A DNA stretch of 64,000 nt from Bedellia somnulentella (Eukaryota > Arthropoda > Insecta > Lepidoptera > Bedelliidae), in assembly GCA_963576735.1 (NCBI GenBank), contig OY755174.1, positions 8,804,001-8,868,000 of the forward strand, given 5' to 3'. The position numbers and the translations under genes are program-made. This document shows positions 48,689-60,260 of this stretch, piece by piece; position 1 is the stretch's first letter, and every line of letters starts with the position of its first letter. Below the pieces are notes generated by a model, which saw only the letters and a list, made by a program, of their open reading frames with translations, made no database searches and was not told the origin of the DNA.

Positions 48689-49994
48689 GAAAAATCTGGA
48701 AGCGATTGGACATAGGCTCAAAATAAATGAATACTCTACTAAAGTAAAGCTAATGAAAACAATATATTTTGTGTAAAAATACGACAGTGCAGTGAAAATG
48801 GTGTGTGTGTTGTGAGAACTATAGTGTGAATAATATAATGTGAATTACATAGTGTGAAATAATAATAAAAATATGTGTGTAAAACGTGGTTTAAATTAAA
48901 TTCCCTAAGTCCTTTTCAGAATAAGTGTCTGATAAAAAAGGTAAGTCAAACATCATGAACTGTTCCACATCTCACATACATAACACAAAATGTACATTAC
49001 AACTTCTACTTTTGGTGAGTCTGCTTGTTCACGAGCAACAGTATTCAATTGGTTTGCTGAATTTAAAAGAGGACGGGGATGTCTCGAAGATGAAGCGAAG
49101 ACAGGACGGCCGCCAACCGCGGTCACGCAAGAAAACGTTTGTGCAGTCGAAAAACTTATTCGCGAAAACCGACGAATTAAATATGTAGAGCTAGAGCGAG
49201 AACTAGGAATTGGATTAGCAGCAATGCAAACCATAATTCACGACCACCTTTCTCTCCGTAAATGTTCTTCGAGATGGGTGCCGCACAAAGTTACTGATGA
49301 GCAGAAAGACCGTCGGGTGGATTGGTGCCTATTCATGATAGATAAATTCAACAGAGGCGAGAAAAAAAACGTATATGATATGCTGACTGGTGACGAAACA
49401 TGGCTATATAACTATGATCCTGAATCAAAGCGACAGTCGACTGTATGGTGCTTTGAAGACGAGCCAACTCCAACGAAATGGCGCCGTGCACGAAGCACAC
49501 AGAAACAATTGGTCACCTCGTTTTTCTGCAAAACGGGTCATATTGCTACTGTTGTGCTAGAGAATGAAAGAACGGCGAACTTCGAATGGTATGTGACAGT
49601 TTGTGCTCGAACAGTAATATCAGCTTGGTGTGACAAGCGTCCGAAGTCAGAAATCCGGCACCTTCTCTGGCACAACGACAATGCGGCGCCGCACACGTCT
49701 GCCAGAACACTAGACTTTTTCAACTCGAAAAATTGTGACTTTAACTTGTTTCCAAAAATCAAAGAAAAACTTAAGGGGAAGAGGTTTGAAAGCAAAGAAG
49801 ATGCGCTGGTTGCCTATAATTTCGAGATTTCTCAGGTATCTAAAGAAGAGTGGTCACAGGTATTTTTCAATTGGTTCAGACGTATGGAAAAGTATATATG
49901 TGCTCAGGGTGAATACTTTGAAAAGATCGATACTTGTAATAATGAATAAATTTTATAACTTTTGAGTATCTAGTTTCTTTTGGCATACCCCTCG

Positions 49995-51118
49995 TTAAAG
50001 GTACGAGGTGCCGATACTCGTGAAACTCAAAACTAATATATTTATCCTTCAACGTTGTAAAAAACTGAAAATGAGACTAACGTAACAATACGAAATTATA
50101 TTCTGAAGTTACAAATTTATCATAAGCTTTGTGGCAATGCAATATTTGTATTTGTATAGTATTTGTAAATAAGTTAAATTCGGAAAACACTTGGAAAATA
50201 CTTTTTGGAGTGAAACAAACGACGTGTTTGTTAAATAGGAGACTAATATTAACATTTTCAATATCTTAAAAGAATGCATATAATCATGTACTTTTTAAAA
50301 GTGGTGCTTTATGCGTGGTATTTATATTGTAATATTTTATACCCAGTTTGTTTCGTTTCCAGCCAGTTATATAGTGGTATAGTTTAGAGAAGTATCATTG
50401 CTGTATTGAATGTTGTAAAAATATTTTATCATACTTTTTGGACTCAATAATATTAATTTGGGAACTACCGGAAAATAATTAGATTGTGTCGTCTTATTCA
50501 GTATTTATATGTGCTCGTATTAAAAGGAATTGCATGGTTATTTTGTTTTGCTTACTTTGTGATGTTAAGTAAGAAATGGCAATAATTATTAAAAACTAAA
50601 AATAGTACAATAAAAATATCAAGTTGTCTCATTACTTAAGTGCTCATACATTTTTTGTTTTTAGTAGAAATGTTGTTTTGCATTGCTTGGCGGACTTCCA
50701 AAATGTATGTTACTCATAAAGTTCAGTAAATTTTCTTTTATACTGCTTATTCCATTTTATTTATGTTTTACAATGTGTTATTATGAATGTATTCATTCGA
50801 AAATGAAGACCGGTACAATTGTCATTATTTGACCGATGTGGAAGTAAGCGGCTGATTTCAGCCGATAACCTAACCTTTAGAAGATTTTTATTTAAAAAGA
50901 AAAGACTTTATTAACATAGTGAATTCAGCCACATACACGGTTATACTAGTTCGCTGCACTAGGCAATGCCTGTATCGCAGCGAACATTTAATATTTACTT
51001 TATTACTAAATTTGACAAAACTAAGCATTTAATTCAAAACTAATACTAATAAAGGGACTTACAATCTATAATGAAAAACTATACAAGATTAAAGGTACAA
51101 ATGATAATAAATAAAAAT
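49995..51118. other. AT-rich spacer with one compact hairpin
   Basis: No gene is visible. Around 50890-51000 a segment resembles a dispersed repeat and contains a hairpin (50949-50985). Confidence 0.35.
50949..50985. repeat. Perfect two-tier hairpin
   Basis: GTTCGCTGC pairs with GCAGCGAAC over 9 bp, and inside it AGGCA pairs with TGCCT. Probably a structured part of a repeat; no RNA gene family recognised. Confidence 0.5.
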
Positions 51119-51190
51119 TGTCCCAGGATTGGAACTCACGCCCTTCTGTTTTTCGGGCGGGTGTTCTATCCACTGGACTATCATGTCGCT
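51119..51190 (-). repeat. Second SINE family, head only
   Basis: Antisense copy of the first ~72 bp (TCCCAGGATTGGAACTCACG to ACTATCATGTCGC), ending at a (TA)n run. Confidence 0.8.
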
Positions 51191-52363
51191 CATATATATA
51201 TATAATAATAATAATATAATATAATAGACACGTACATTAATCCAACTCTTGCTGCTGCTTGTATGAGTGTAAGGTATGTATAAGAAAAAGTGTGTTTGCG
51301 CTTGTACGAGTATGTAGGTGAGTGTGTAAGTGTTTGTGATTGTGTGCGTATATTGCTCTTATTTAACAACTTTAAGTATGTCTTCAGTTTCCCTGTATGT
51401 CATAGTTACTAATTTACATTCAACAATTATTTTGCATTCTCGAACACTGCATTCTCGCAGTTTCGCCAGCATTTTTTCAAATTTATTATATATAAATGGT
51501 GCAAGAAATCTCGTAAATTTTTGAGCGAAGCTAGTTTTCACTAAAGGTACTGTTACCGTAAAAATTATTTTTGTATTTTCGGTGATGTTGGCTACCATTA
51601 CCTCCCTTTGAGTATGCATAATTGACCTCAAATAGAAGATTTGACGTACAGTTAGTACTTTTATATAATTCAAAAGTACTTTTATATTATATAATTCAAA
51701 AGTCTATACAATTCTCCCTTGAATACATGCAAAATAATCATTTACCTAACTTGATGCTTTAGTTAACCAGAAAGGGCATTTCTGCAAGAAGGACAATGTT
51801 ACAGTGGTCGTATTTTTAAAATGATTTTATTAATTTAATCCATGATCCATCCATCAATTGAAATCATTTTATCAGCTGTGATATCACTTTTAGACTACGT
51901 TTCTTTGGACAGTCTTTACAGAAAAATAGTCTTAACAACCGTATTGCCGATTTTGCTATTGTCAAGGAACTTTGACTGCGGTAGGGCAAAGATTCGATGA
52001 ACTTCTGCTTGCAACAATATCTGTTCGCTTTTCACATCTTATATTCTAAATTTGTAAATTATACTCGTATTTGTGTTTTAAAATCATTGTTATAACACAT
52101 TGTCAAAATGAAATAATCTTATATGTTCTAGTAAATTATATACATCATTTTATACCAAAACCACTACGACAGTAAATTTAAAACGACCCTTATTTTCTGT
52201 AAACTTTCGTATCAGATTCTTTCCATCATGACATTAACTTTGAGCTTCACCGAACACATACAACAAACTTTTTACTTCGATCTGAACTCTGAATTTTTGA
52301 GCAGTCAAATAGCTGGCTTATAAACATTGAATGGAAAGTGACATTCGAGACACGAATATAATT

Positions 52364-52535
52364 TACTTACCTCACACGAGACCAGAAAGTTCCGCTGGAA
52401 CAAATAATATAGGTTTCCATTCGGGAGCACCTGGGCGGGCGAACGATCGCTGACTCTCGAGGGAAATAAAAAGTTAGTCGCTCGACGCGAGTATGGCGGC
52501 GCGTCGGTTGTCGCTGGGCGCGAGGTGATCGCCAC
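52364..52535 (-). other. Candidate CpG-rich first exon on the minus strand
   Basis: From 52535 leftwards an ATG-initiated frame of about 57 codons (MAITSRPATTDAPPYSRRAT) runs to a strong donor, GTGAG|GTAAGTAAAT, near 52363. The patch is CpG-rich (GGCGGCGCGTCGG on the plus strand) in an otherwise AT-poor-in-genes region, as expected for a promoter-proximal exon. No partner exon or domain was recognised, so it may be a 5' UTR exon or chance. Confidence 0.25.
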
Positions 52536-52932
52536 ATCCCGGTTGAGATATGATTCTGATTCGAACCCCAGTGTTTATTCTTTTACGACGTCGTATGGAA
52601 TCTTTGTTACAATCTTCGACGTACACTTTCTATTCCAATATGCAAATCGGTGAAGAACTATGTAACGTATGCGGGTTTTTCAAATATGACTTTGTAGCAT
52701 ATTGGATGTTTAGATATAAACTATTTTATTTTGCAGTTATGACCACAGACAGACATTGTGCATATCGCAAGGTTTGTGAATGTATATGTCAAAATCTACT
52801 AAATGGTTATATAGTTAAGCTCCACATATGTGGTTAAAACATTTTTAAGTATTACTACTAGATGATACTGAGAAGTAATCTGTTGATTTCACTTAGAATA
52901 ACAAATACATACTACTAAATGTATTTGAATAA

Positions 52933-53051
52933 TCTATACTTATAATAAATCTGTAGATAGGTCAATTCTGTACATGAAATATATTTTCAAAATTACTATC
53001 AGGGGGTGATTAGTGATCGATACTGATGCCAAAAATGCAATCAGTAAAATT

Positions 53052-53089
<38 letters not shown>

Positions 53090-53908
53090 GGTTTGTATGT
53101 TCCTTATGGAAACAAAAACTACTCGACGGATTTTAACGAAACTTGGCACAATTATTCTTCATACTCCTGGGCAGGTTTTTGTATACTTTCCAGCAGAGTA
53201 GTAAAGGTGAATTTTGGGAAATTTTGGTAAAACGGGAGAAGTTACTCCATTTTTTAAGCTTCCGTCGCGTGTGCAGCTTTAATGGTTCAACTTACATAGA
53301 AATCATGTATAACGGAAATATTCTTCATAAAATTATCTAAAAAAAAATCCTCAACAGTTTATGTCTATCTTTTACGGTTGACTCACAATAACACGTGTAA
53401 TTCCTGATAGCTTAGCAGTTCGGAACATTCTGATTATATTTGTTTACTCTTACGTTTGTAAACCTCTCACTCATCTCTAATTTAAAAAAGGTAACATTAT
53501 TACCTATTCAATTAAAAAAAGAATCATAGAAATCGATAGAGAAACACCGAAATTATACATAAAATAAGCCATCGCGCCCGTGACCAAAACCAAATCTTTA
53601 CTAATTTACATATAACATACTAGATGGCGCCAATAGTTGCATCCTACAGCACGTAATGATTTATTTTGTAGATTGTTATAAATACTTCATAGCGTTTTAT
53701 ACCAAAATTTGCTATTAAACGGAAATACTGAACTGTTCATTAAAGCGCATTCAAAATCACCAAACTACACTGTTTAAGGAGTTCTATAAATTTTATAAAT
53801 TGAAAACATTGCGCTGAATTTCACAATGCTTGAGCAGTGACTGAAGAAAGAAACCTCAGATATTTAAAAAAACGACGCTACCCGTGCGAAGCTGGGACGA
53901 TCCACTAT
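52933..53908 (+). mobile_element. Non-autonomous Helitron, copy C
   Basis: Starts TCTATACTTATAATAAATCT after a host A and ends GTGCGAAGCTGGGACGATCC with CTA where copy A has CTAG. The (CTGT)n run lies at about 53056-53089. Very similar to copies A and B. Confidence 0.85.
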
Positions 53909-54641
53909 TATACATAATTCAGCACAGAATATATATCAAAACTTAAAACTCGCTTTACATGTTGCTATCAAATATAATATAAATGAATAGAATTTTAATT
54001 AATAAAACCTAAATAATTTTTATGCAATTCTTTAAATGCGGCTACTATTTATCCCACGAAAAAGACATAACAATAAAAGGTTGAAGACATAACAGCAGCG
54101 AAGTTTTGTGATTACAAATATATTTAGCCCTGCATTCGCATGTGATAAATATTGAAAAAGACAAATCTTATTTAGGGTTCCAGCCCTGTCTCATGTAAGA
54201 TCATATTTTTTCACCCAACCTAAAAAATAACCTCCCTATTCGGCAAAAAGTGAAGAGCCACGAACCATTTCAATTCAATATGAATTTCGCACAGTTCGGG
54301 AACTGAAAGGTCACTCGACTTCTTTATCTTCTCTTTGCAGTAATACAATCTATGAAATCCTCGAATAAACATTTGCCTTTTTTGCAAGTTCACTCTAAAA
54401 AGGGTTCCAAGAATTTCAACCTTTAACTTTGTTTAAACTTTCACTTAAGCTAAAATCCAAATCCTGTTTGCGAGCAGTTTAAATTCAGTATAAATTATGT
54501 ATAAGTTACAGTCAGTGGTGATTTATTTTCTTACATATAAATAGAATAATTTTACAAGTTTTAGTTATATTAAAGTTTCTATCAGTCTGCCTAAAATCAA
54601 AACGTTTAGTAGGTATACATTTATGTGTTAGTATATTATAA
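53909..54641. other. AT-rich spacer
   Basis: No recognised gene or repeat. Confidence 0.35.
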
Positions 54642-54642
54642 G

Positions 54643-55015
54643 CGACATGATAGTCCAGTGGGTAGAACACCCGCCCGAAAAACAGAAGGGCGTGAGTTCC
54701 AATCCTGGGACGGGCCTACACCAATTTGTCTTTTCTAAAGTCATATGTGTGGTTAATTTATCATGGTTGCTAACGGTGAGGGAAAACATCGTGAGGAAAC
54801 CCACATGGCTGAGTTGTACTTAGTCATGTGACAGTGTATTCGTACAAAACGGCGATAGGCCTGCCCCCTATCACGTGAGTACACTGTCTAAGCAAAACGT
54901 GGGTACCTTCTCTGGAAACTAGATGGCGCTTGCCATGTGAGTTCAGGAGAATTGGTACCTCTGCCATCCCCTTCGGGGATAAACGGCGTGAACGTTTATG
55001 TTATGTTATGTTATG
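54643..55015 (+). repeat. Second SINE family, full-length copy 2
   Basis: Nearly identical to 48329-48688, with a small insertion after GTCTTTTC and a (TTATG)n tail. GTATATTA on both sides is a possible 8-bp TSD. Confidence 0.85.
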
Positions 55016-55830
55016 TATATTAACGCATCATCACCTTGTTCCCCAGTATTACTGGAATGGAGTTTTTACTCAGTCTGCGTTTTTATCCTTTGTCACATAA
55101 CATACTTAAAAATACTTACATAAATATTCATGCCATGCCATTAATACAATTTTAGTACCGTACAGTTACGTGACCGTAGTGACGCACCGTTAGTTTAAAA
55201 AAAACTACTAACTTGTATTGGAACGAATTCTTTGGCCTAGTTAATAATATAATTACATAATTCTATTGACAATTTGTTTACTTTTTCCATATGATGGGGA
55301 TACAAAAAAAATGTACATGTCTTTATAGTATCTTTAACAATGTCGGTATAACTCTTACATATTAGTGCTTGGCCTATATGACTAACAATTCTTCACCATT
55401 TTAGAAGTTCTATCTATTTAAGTTTAATGTAATATGTGGTTCAATTAATCATTTTTTTAGAGACATCATCTCTGCTCCTTTTAATTGTATAAGTACGGAT
55501 TTTTTAATTACACTTTCGCTTAAGCTCTTCTGAAAAAGGTTACTTTTTATTTTAAATAAAAACTTTCTATGTAAATATATGATTTCGTCTCAGCTATCCG
55601 CTTACTTTTCGGTTTCAAAGGATCAGATCCAGAGTGAAAGTTTGCCTCGAGGTATTTCTTGGATCATCAAGACGATTTTCCAATTTTAACTTTTGCTTGG
55701 CTGCGGTGGATTTGTGAATTCAAGTTTTCTTGTTAGATCAATGGAATTTCCTTAACCTTTTACCCTTAGAATAAATATTCACTGAGTATTTAAATAATAA
55801 AGTAGACACTTAACTTTTTTGCCTAATTAT
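55016..55830. other. AT-rich spacer
   Basis: No recognised gene or repeat. Confidence 0.35.
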
Positions 55831-55968
55831 CGACCGATTTCTGATTTGAGTATTCCAGCTGAGAACAACTTAAGTATCGTTCTGTCGTATTGAAATCTTA
55901 ACAACTGAATGAGACAAAACGATACATAAGTCGTTCTCAGCTTGAATACTCAATTCAGAAATCGGGCG
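55831..55968. mobile_element. 138-bp hairpin (foldback) element
   Basis: Arms 55831-55887 and 55911-55968 are imperfect inverted repeats (about seven mismatches), joined by a 23-bp loop. Outer ends are CGACCGATTTCTGATTTGAG and the complement of its partner. No TSD could be assigned. It could be a tiny MITE or the template of a hairpin RNA. Confidence 0.75.
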
Positions 55969-56019
55969 TTAGAGTTTTTGCCGTAAAGTGTAATTTGAGT
56001 ATATTTTTGAATATTATAA

Positions 56020-56218
56020 GCTGTGCAGTGACGGCTTAGAATAGCACTAACCCAGTTCTTACCGTGTGTGTAGTAAGGGGTGACTTAGGGTTTTGGGGCT
56101 AATGAAGTATTAGGGGCTTCACCTCAATAAAATTAAAAAAATTGCCATGGAATTTCCAATTCTGAAGCTCTGTCTACCCCTTTTTGGTATTTATAGCCGT
56201 GAGTGTAAGTTTGTATGT
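56020..56218 (+). repeat. TATG-tailed SINE, diverged
   Basis: The 5' end (GCTGTGCAGTGACGGCTTAG) and 3' module (TTATAGCCGTGAGTGTAAG) are clear; the centre is shortened. Confidence 0.7.
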
Positions 56219-58072
56219 TTATAACCCGTTTACAAATAAGAACGCAAAAATGCTTGATTTTGTATTTTTACATTCATTATTTAATAATAATATCAAAAGC
56301 GAAATTTTCAACCGTTGACAGTTCTCAGTTTTGTTAAGTTAAATTAAATATTTGTTTTTGTGTAAAACCATTTAATATAACCAATAAAAGTTGAAATAAG
56401 TGTGGATTCTGTTTATTTTGTTTATGTATTGTTTAGAGATCTCAGTAGCGCCGCGGGAGTCAATATGCGGAACATTTCCTATTACACGCCCACTTCTTCC
56501 TGTCTCCGATATATCTCGATAGAGCTCGTATTTTCATAAAAATATGATTTTTTTTATCAATTAAGAGATTATTTAAATTTACTGAAAGACTAAAACTTCA
56601 AAATGTAAAACACTTTTTAAACTGAAATTTAAAAAAAAAGTTTTTGAATCCTCTAATTCCTCTCTTCCAAATTTTCAATACTATCCTCTTTCTCTTAGAC
56701 CTTTCTGCATTTACAATATAATGCTATCCCATATTAGTTTCTTTATACATGAAAGCTCAGTAGGATCGGCTTCAGGCTTCAGTTTAAAAAAAAACATCCA
56801 TCTAACCGTTCAACCTCTGATAAATCAACTGTTTTGTTAACCCTACCAAAAAATATTTCACTTGACGTGATGTGTGAAAAGTAAGCACATCTGTCGCTTC
56901 TGCGAATATAAACGTAGTGATGCTTTTAATGTATGTTTTTAGAATTTTTAATTCGCATTACATTGTTTACTTTATTGTTTAGGAAATTTATACGCTGTAA
57001 ATCTTCCAAATAAAATAAATAAATAAATGCCGTTTGAATAAAATACGACATTAAACAAATTTTTAGTTTTTTTGAATATTATGTTATGATCACATACCTG
57101 TGATTATTAAATCTCAACGTTATTTGCAACAAAAATTTAGATGAAAGTGGAACTATTTCTCGCGCTCTTAATATATCTTAACAATATTTTTATTCCAACA
57201 CAATTTTATTTGTAATGGGAGCGACACAAGGGGACAAGGGCGCAGTGGGAGGGGAGGTGGTAAAATTACTTGCAAATTCCATTTGCAAAGTCGCCGAAGT
57301 AAGAAGCTGGAACCAGTTACCGACTGCGGTTCTGCACTACAATACAACTCCGTTCTTCCTTTACAACAACTACATGTTTACTAAAGAAATATTTGACAGG
57401 GTTTTGCGAGCTAACTTATTCTCACTTAATTAACACACTGCTTTTGTAAGTTAACACTTACATTTTATTATTCAACAAAAACCTTCATTGTAACACATAG
57501 CTGCTCGGGTATCTAATCACAAAGTTTGCGAGAAAAAATCCGTCGCAGAATTTCAATTCTCTTATTTTCCATATTGCAGGATCATAAGCAATGCTAGGAG
57601 GCAGAAGGCGACGGTCCGCTGAAACAAACTCCGATTGGTATGTAAGTTACGGCTTCTTACGAAGAACTTAGCTCATTACCAGAGCTACGTTCCACGAATG
57701 ACAATGGGCGGAATTTTTACTCCATTCTATCCACACTTATTAGGTGAAGTCGGACGTGTAGACTCCAGTCTTCGTCGAACGCTTGGGACATATTAAATAT
57801 TTTACACTTACCTTTATGTCGCATTTGGTGATAGACTTCACATTATTCAACAAATACTATAATACTATTTGGTGATAGTTGGATGGAAATTCAACTTGGT
57901 AAAGTTGAAAGGGTATTTGATATTGGTTGTGCTTTGCTAAAAAACTTTGGATATATTTATTAGATGCAATCAGTTATTCAATCCTTGATTAATAAAATAT
58001 GTTTTTTACGAGAAATCCAAATGAGCCTTAACTTTTTTTCACATGAAATTAAAGTGTTGGTGCAGGAAATGA
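56219..58072. other. Spacer without recognised features
   Basis: A 72-codon frame at 57215-57433 shows no domain and is not called. Confidence 0.35.
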
Positions 58073-58222
58073 GCTTTGTATTGTCGGCTTAGAATAGAAC
58101 TACCCGATATCTGGGGGTGATTGTTAGAGGCAAGTAAGGGTTTTGGGGCTTTTAGAGTGATTTTCTCACTGAATTTCCAAAATTGGCTGAGTAATTTATA
58201 TTCTGAAGCTAAGTATATGTAC
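58073..58222 (+). repeat. TATG-tailed SINE, internally deleted
   Basis: ATTGTCGGCTTAGAATAGAA to CTGAAGCTAAGTATATGTAC; the middle third and part of the 3' module are missing. Confidence 0.6.
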
Positions 58223-59035
58223 ATAATGTGTATGAAATAAAAACGAGTTCAAAATTAAGACCTTCATGAATAATGCATCTAAAATGAAGTATTTGGAGTA
58301 AATTAGAGCATTTTCGAGTAAAAGATCTTCTTATTTTCAATTTGGTTAAATATCAAAGTTTTTTTGAGCATCTTGATTTCAAAACATTCTTAAAAATTAT
58401 ATGTGCTAGCACCCATATTTAGTTTCAAGTGTTAATAAAATTTAGTTTGTTTATTTTTGCTGCTTTTACTCGAGAAGACAAGAAAAATGGCGTATGCAAA
58501 ACAATGTCTTCTCCCTACACAGCATTTGATATCAACTGTGGTCGTATGAGAGTCGACGGTCGCCTGTTTTCCGGGTGAGAGTCTCGAAGCTGACTGGAGG
58601 CAGGCAATGAGGGTAGGTAGTAAATAACCAAAGAGTGGAGATCGGATTATTTCGATAAGATCGTAAAATGAAACAAGCGAGTTCTCTGCGGGCCGTCTCG
58701 TTTGAATATGTTGCAGCGATCGTCGGGGTATCAGGACTACGTGTCTTGCGTTTTCTTTATTTGCTTTTGTCTTCACTAGGTCTGCTTGTTTTACTCTTAA
58801 GTCGATTTCTATGAATAAGATTCGTTCAATGTTCAGTTTTCAGAAAATAATTCTTTCTGTGTTTAATTAGCTTTGTTTGAATATAACTTATTCGTAGTGC
58901 TAAATTAATAACTATTATTCTACTGCAATGACTTCATTTCTTTTTTTCCAATAAGATGTTTACAATAACTTTATCAACCCCATAATTGGCTATATATAAT
59001 AGCCAATATAGATTGCACCCTGGTGCACTTTATGT
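58223..59035. other. Spacer without recognised features
   Basis: A 114-codon minus-strand frame (58432-58776) has no recognisable domain or splice context. A 23-bp palindrome (ATTGGCTAT...ATAGCCAAT) lies near 58984-59006. Confidence 0.35.
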
Positions 59036-59163
59036 ACGCATATAGATTCACGGCTATATATTCAAATAAAGGGTAGCCTGAGCTTTAGAATAAGAAATTC
59101 TTTAGAACTTGTTAAACTTTTGGAAGTTTAATTAAGAAAATATTTTAAATAAAGGTTGTTGAC
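59036..59163 (-). repeat. TATG-tailed SINE, degenerate 3' half
   Basis: TTCACGGCTATATATTCAAA and AGGGTAGCCTGAGCTTTAGA match the antisense 3' module. Confidence 0.55.
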
Positions 59164-59215
59164 TGGTGCACTTTATCACCTACGACGACTTAGATATATA
59201 CTACACATTAACATA

Positions 59216-59455
59216 ACACATAAAGGTTCACGCCGAATATCCCCAAAGGGGTTGGCAGAGGTACTAATACTTCTGAACATCACGTGACTTTGTCACCTGG
59301 TGTTCAGAGTACCCATGTTTTGCATGGACAGTGTATTCACATTATACACATAACTTATGAGAATACTATTTTTTGTAGGTTCAGCTCCGGATCCCAACCC
59401 ACGCATCTCATTACAAGCAGTAGTCTCCACTGAACTATCAGGTTTTGATTATGCC
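59216..59455 (-). repeat. Second SINE family, diverged copy
   Basis: TTCACGCCGAATATCCCCAA and GGGGTTGGCAGAGGTACTAA at the 3' side, and the tRNA-like head complement near 59390-59450 (ATCCCAACCCACGC), show the same layout as 48329 with much divergence. Confidence 0.65.
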
Positions 59456-59999
59456 CGTATTCTGTAAAAAATATAACACGTACAGCTACGTAAGCAAACT
59501 GAGGGCAATTTCTTACGTTCTTCGCATGTGGTAATACGGACAGGCACGCTCCAAGGTAGATCGAGGGTCCGTTCTTATTTTCCCAGTCGCAGATCTGGCC
59601 GGCTGCCGGGGCTTATTGCCTACGTGCCGCGGCGCGCCCGTCATATTATTCTATCGGCCGACTATCGGCCCACCCACACGACCGTTATTACTAAGTATGC
59701 CCAACGCTGCATTCTTCCGATATGCTGAAAGTTGTGAATAGTGTAATAGTACCCTTGTAACGACTTGCTACTTTACTGGGTTTATGTACTGTTATGTATT
59801 TTATATTTGGGATCATGGAGTTTCCTGCAGATGAATCGTCTTGCGAGCAATATATGAGGCAACGAAGCTATGCGGGGCTTTATAATTTATTGCTAGGTGA
59901 TCGCATCACCCGCTACTTACCCTAAATATATGTCGTGGTTATAACTATAATTCTTGCATGTGTTTTTTAATGTTAAATAATAAAAATACACTTTATATA
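59456..59999. other. Spacer with a GC-rich patch
   Basis: 59560-59690 is GC-rich and CpG-rich (GGCCGGCTGCCGGGGCTTAT), unlike its surroundings. No RNA or protein family recognised. Confidence 0.35.
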
Positions 60000-60249
60000 G
60001 CTGTGTAGTGTCAGTTTAGAATAGCACTACCCCATTTCTTCCGGTGGGTGTACGTAAGAGGCGGCTAACGGTATTGGGGCATTTTAAGGAATTTTTGGGC
60101 GATGCGGTTGGAGACCCATCACCAACAACCTTTATTCTACCATCTTTTCCCTACTCAACTTCCAGAGGTGGCTGAGAAATTTCTAATTTCTCAGCTCTGG
60201 CTACCCCTTTTAGGGATTTATAGCCGTGAGTATATGTATGTATGTATGT
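60000..60249 (+). repeat. TATG-tailed SINE, full length with 11-bp TSD
   Basis: With the copy at 6106 this is one of the best copies. ACACTTTATAT occurs on the left (59988-59998) and right (60250-60260). Confidence 0.9.
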
Positions 60250-60260
60250 ACACTTTATAT

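Larger units (their letters stand above)
47327..49001 (+). mobile_element. Solo-LTR-like element inside mariner 2
   Basis: Starts TGTAACG and ends CATTACA (TG...CA with TGTAA/TTACA inverted tips), flanked by the 4-bp TSD ACTT (47323-47326 and 49002-49005). The empty site in mariner 1 (TTTTGCCTTCTACTT) confirms the ends. Length 1,675 bp including a 350-bp SINE, so about 1.3 kb on its own. No gag, pol, primer-binding site or second LTR is present, so a solo LTR is the simplest reading; a 4-bp TSD suits Ty3/gypsy-type elements. Confidence 0.8.
47236..49949 (+). pseudogene. Mariner 2 transposase, inactivated
   Basis: The start codon is intact (ATG at 47236, MELSRRDFRAMIYYDFEKGL), but the frame is split by the LTR element at 47327-49001. 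It resumes with STFGESACSRATVFNWFAEF (HTH region), RRIKYVELERELGIG, WVPHKVTDEQKDRRVDW, the first catalytic motif TGDETW, the second HNDNAAPH, then NCDFNLFPKIKEKLKG. Between the second motif and CDF about 15-16 residues present in copy 1 (the PPYSPDLAP segment) are deleted in frame, so the D34D spacing is destroyed although the Asp remains. The protein is therefore inactive for two independent reasons. Confidence 0.9.
46127..49994 (+). mobile_element. Mariner 2, expanded by nested insertions
   Basis: Ends CGAGGGGCATGCCAATAGAA (left) and TTGGCATACCCCTCG (right). Left target TA at 46125-46126; the right flank reads TT, so the TSD has one mismatch. Without the Helitron (46229-47155) and the LTR-type element (47327-49001) the mariner is about 1.27 kb, the normal length for the family. 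Confidence 0.9.

Noticed and set aside
48953..49234. Minus-strand frame opposite mariner 2
   Set aside because: Antisense shadow of the transposase.
57215..57433. 72-codon frame starting MGATQGDKGAVGGEVVKLLA
   Set aside because: No splice signals, no recognised family; most likely chance.
58432..58776. 114-codon minus-strand open frame
   Set aside because: No domain, no splice or promoter context, and composition compatible with chance.
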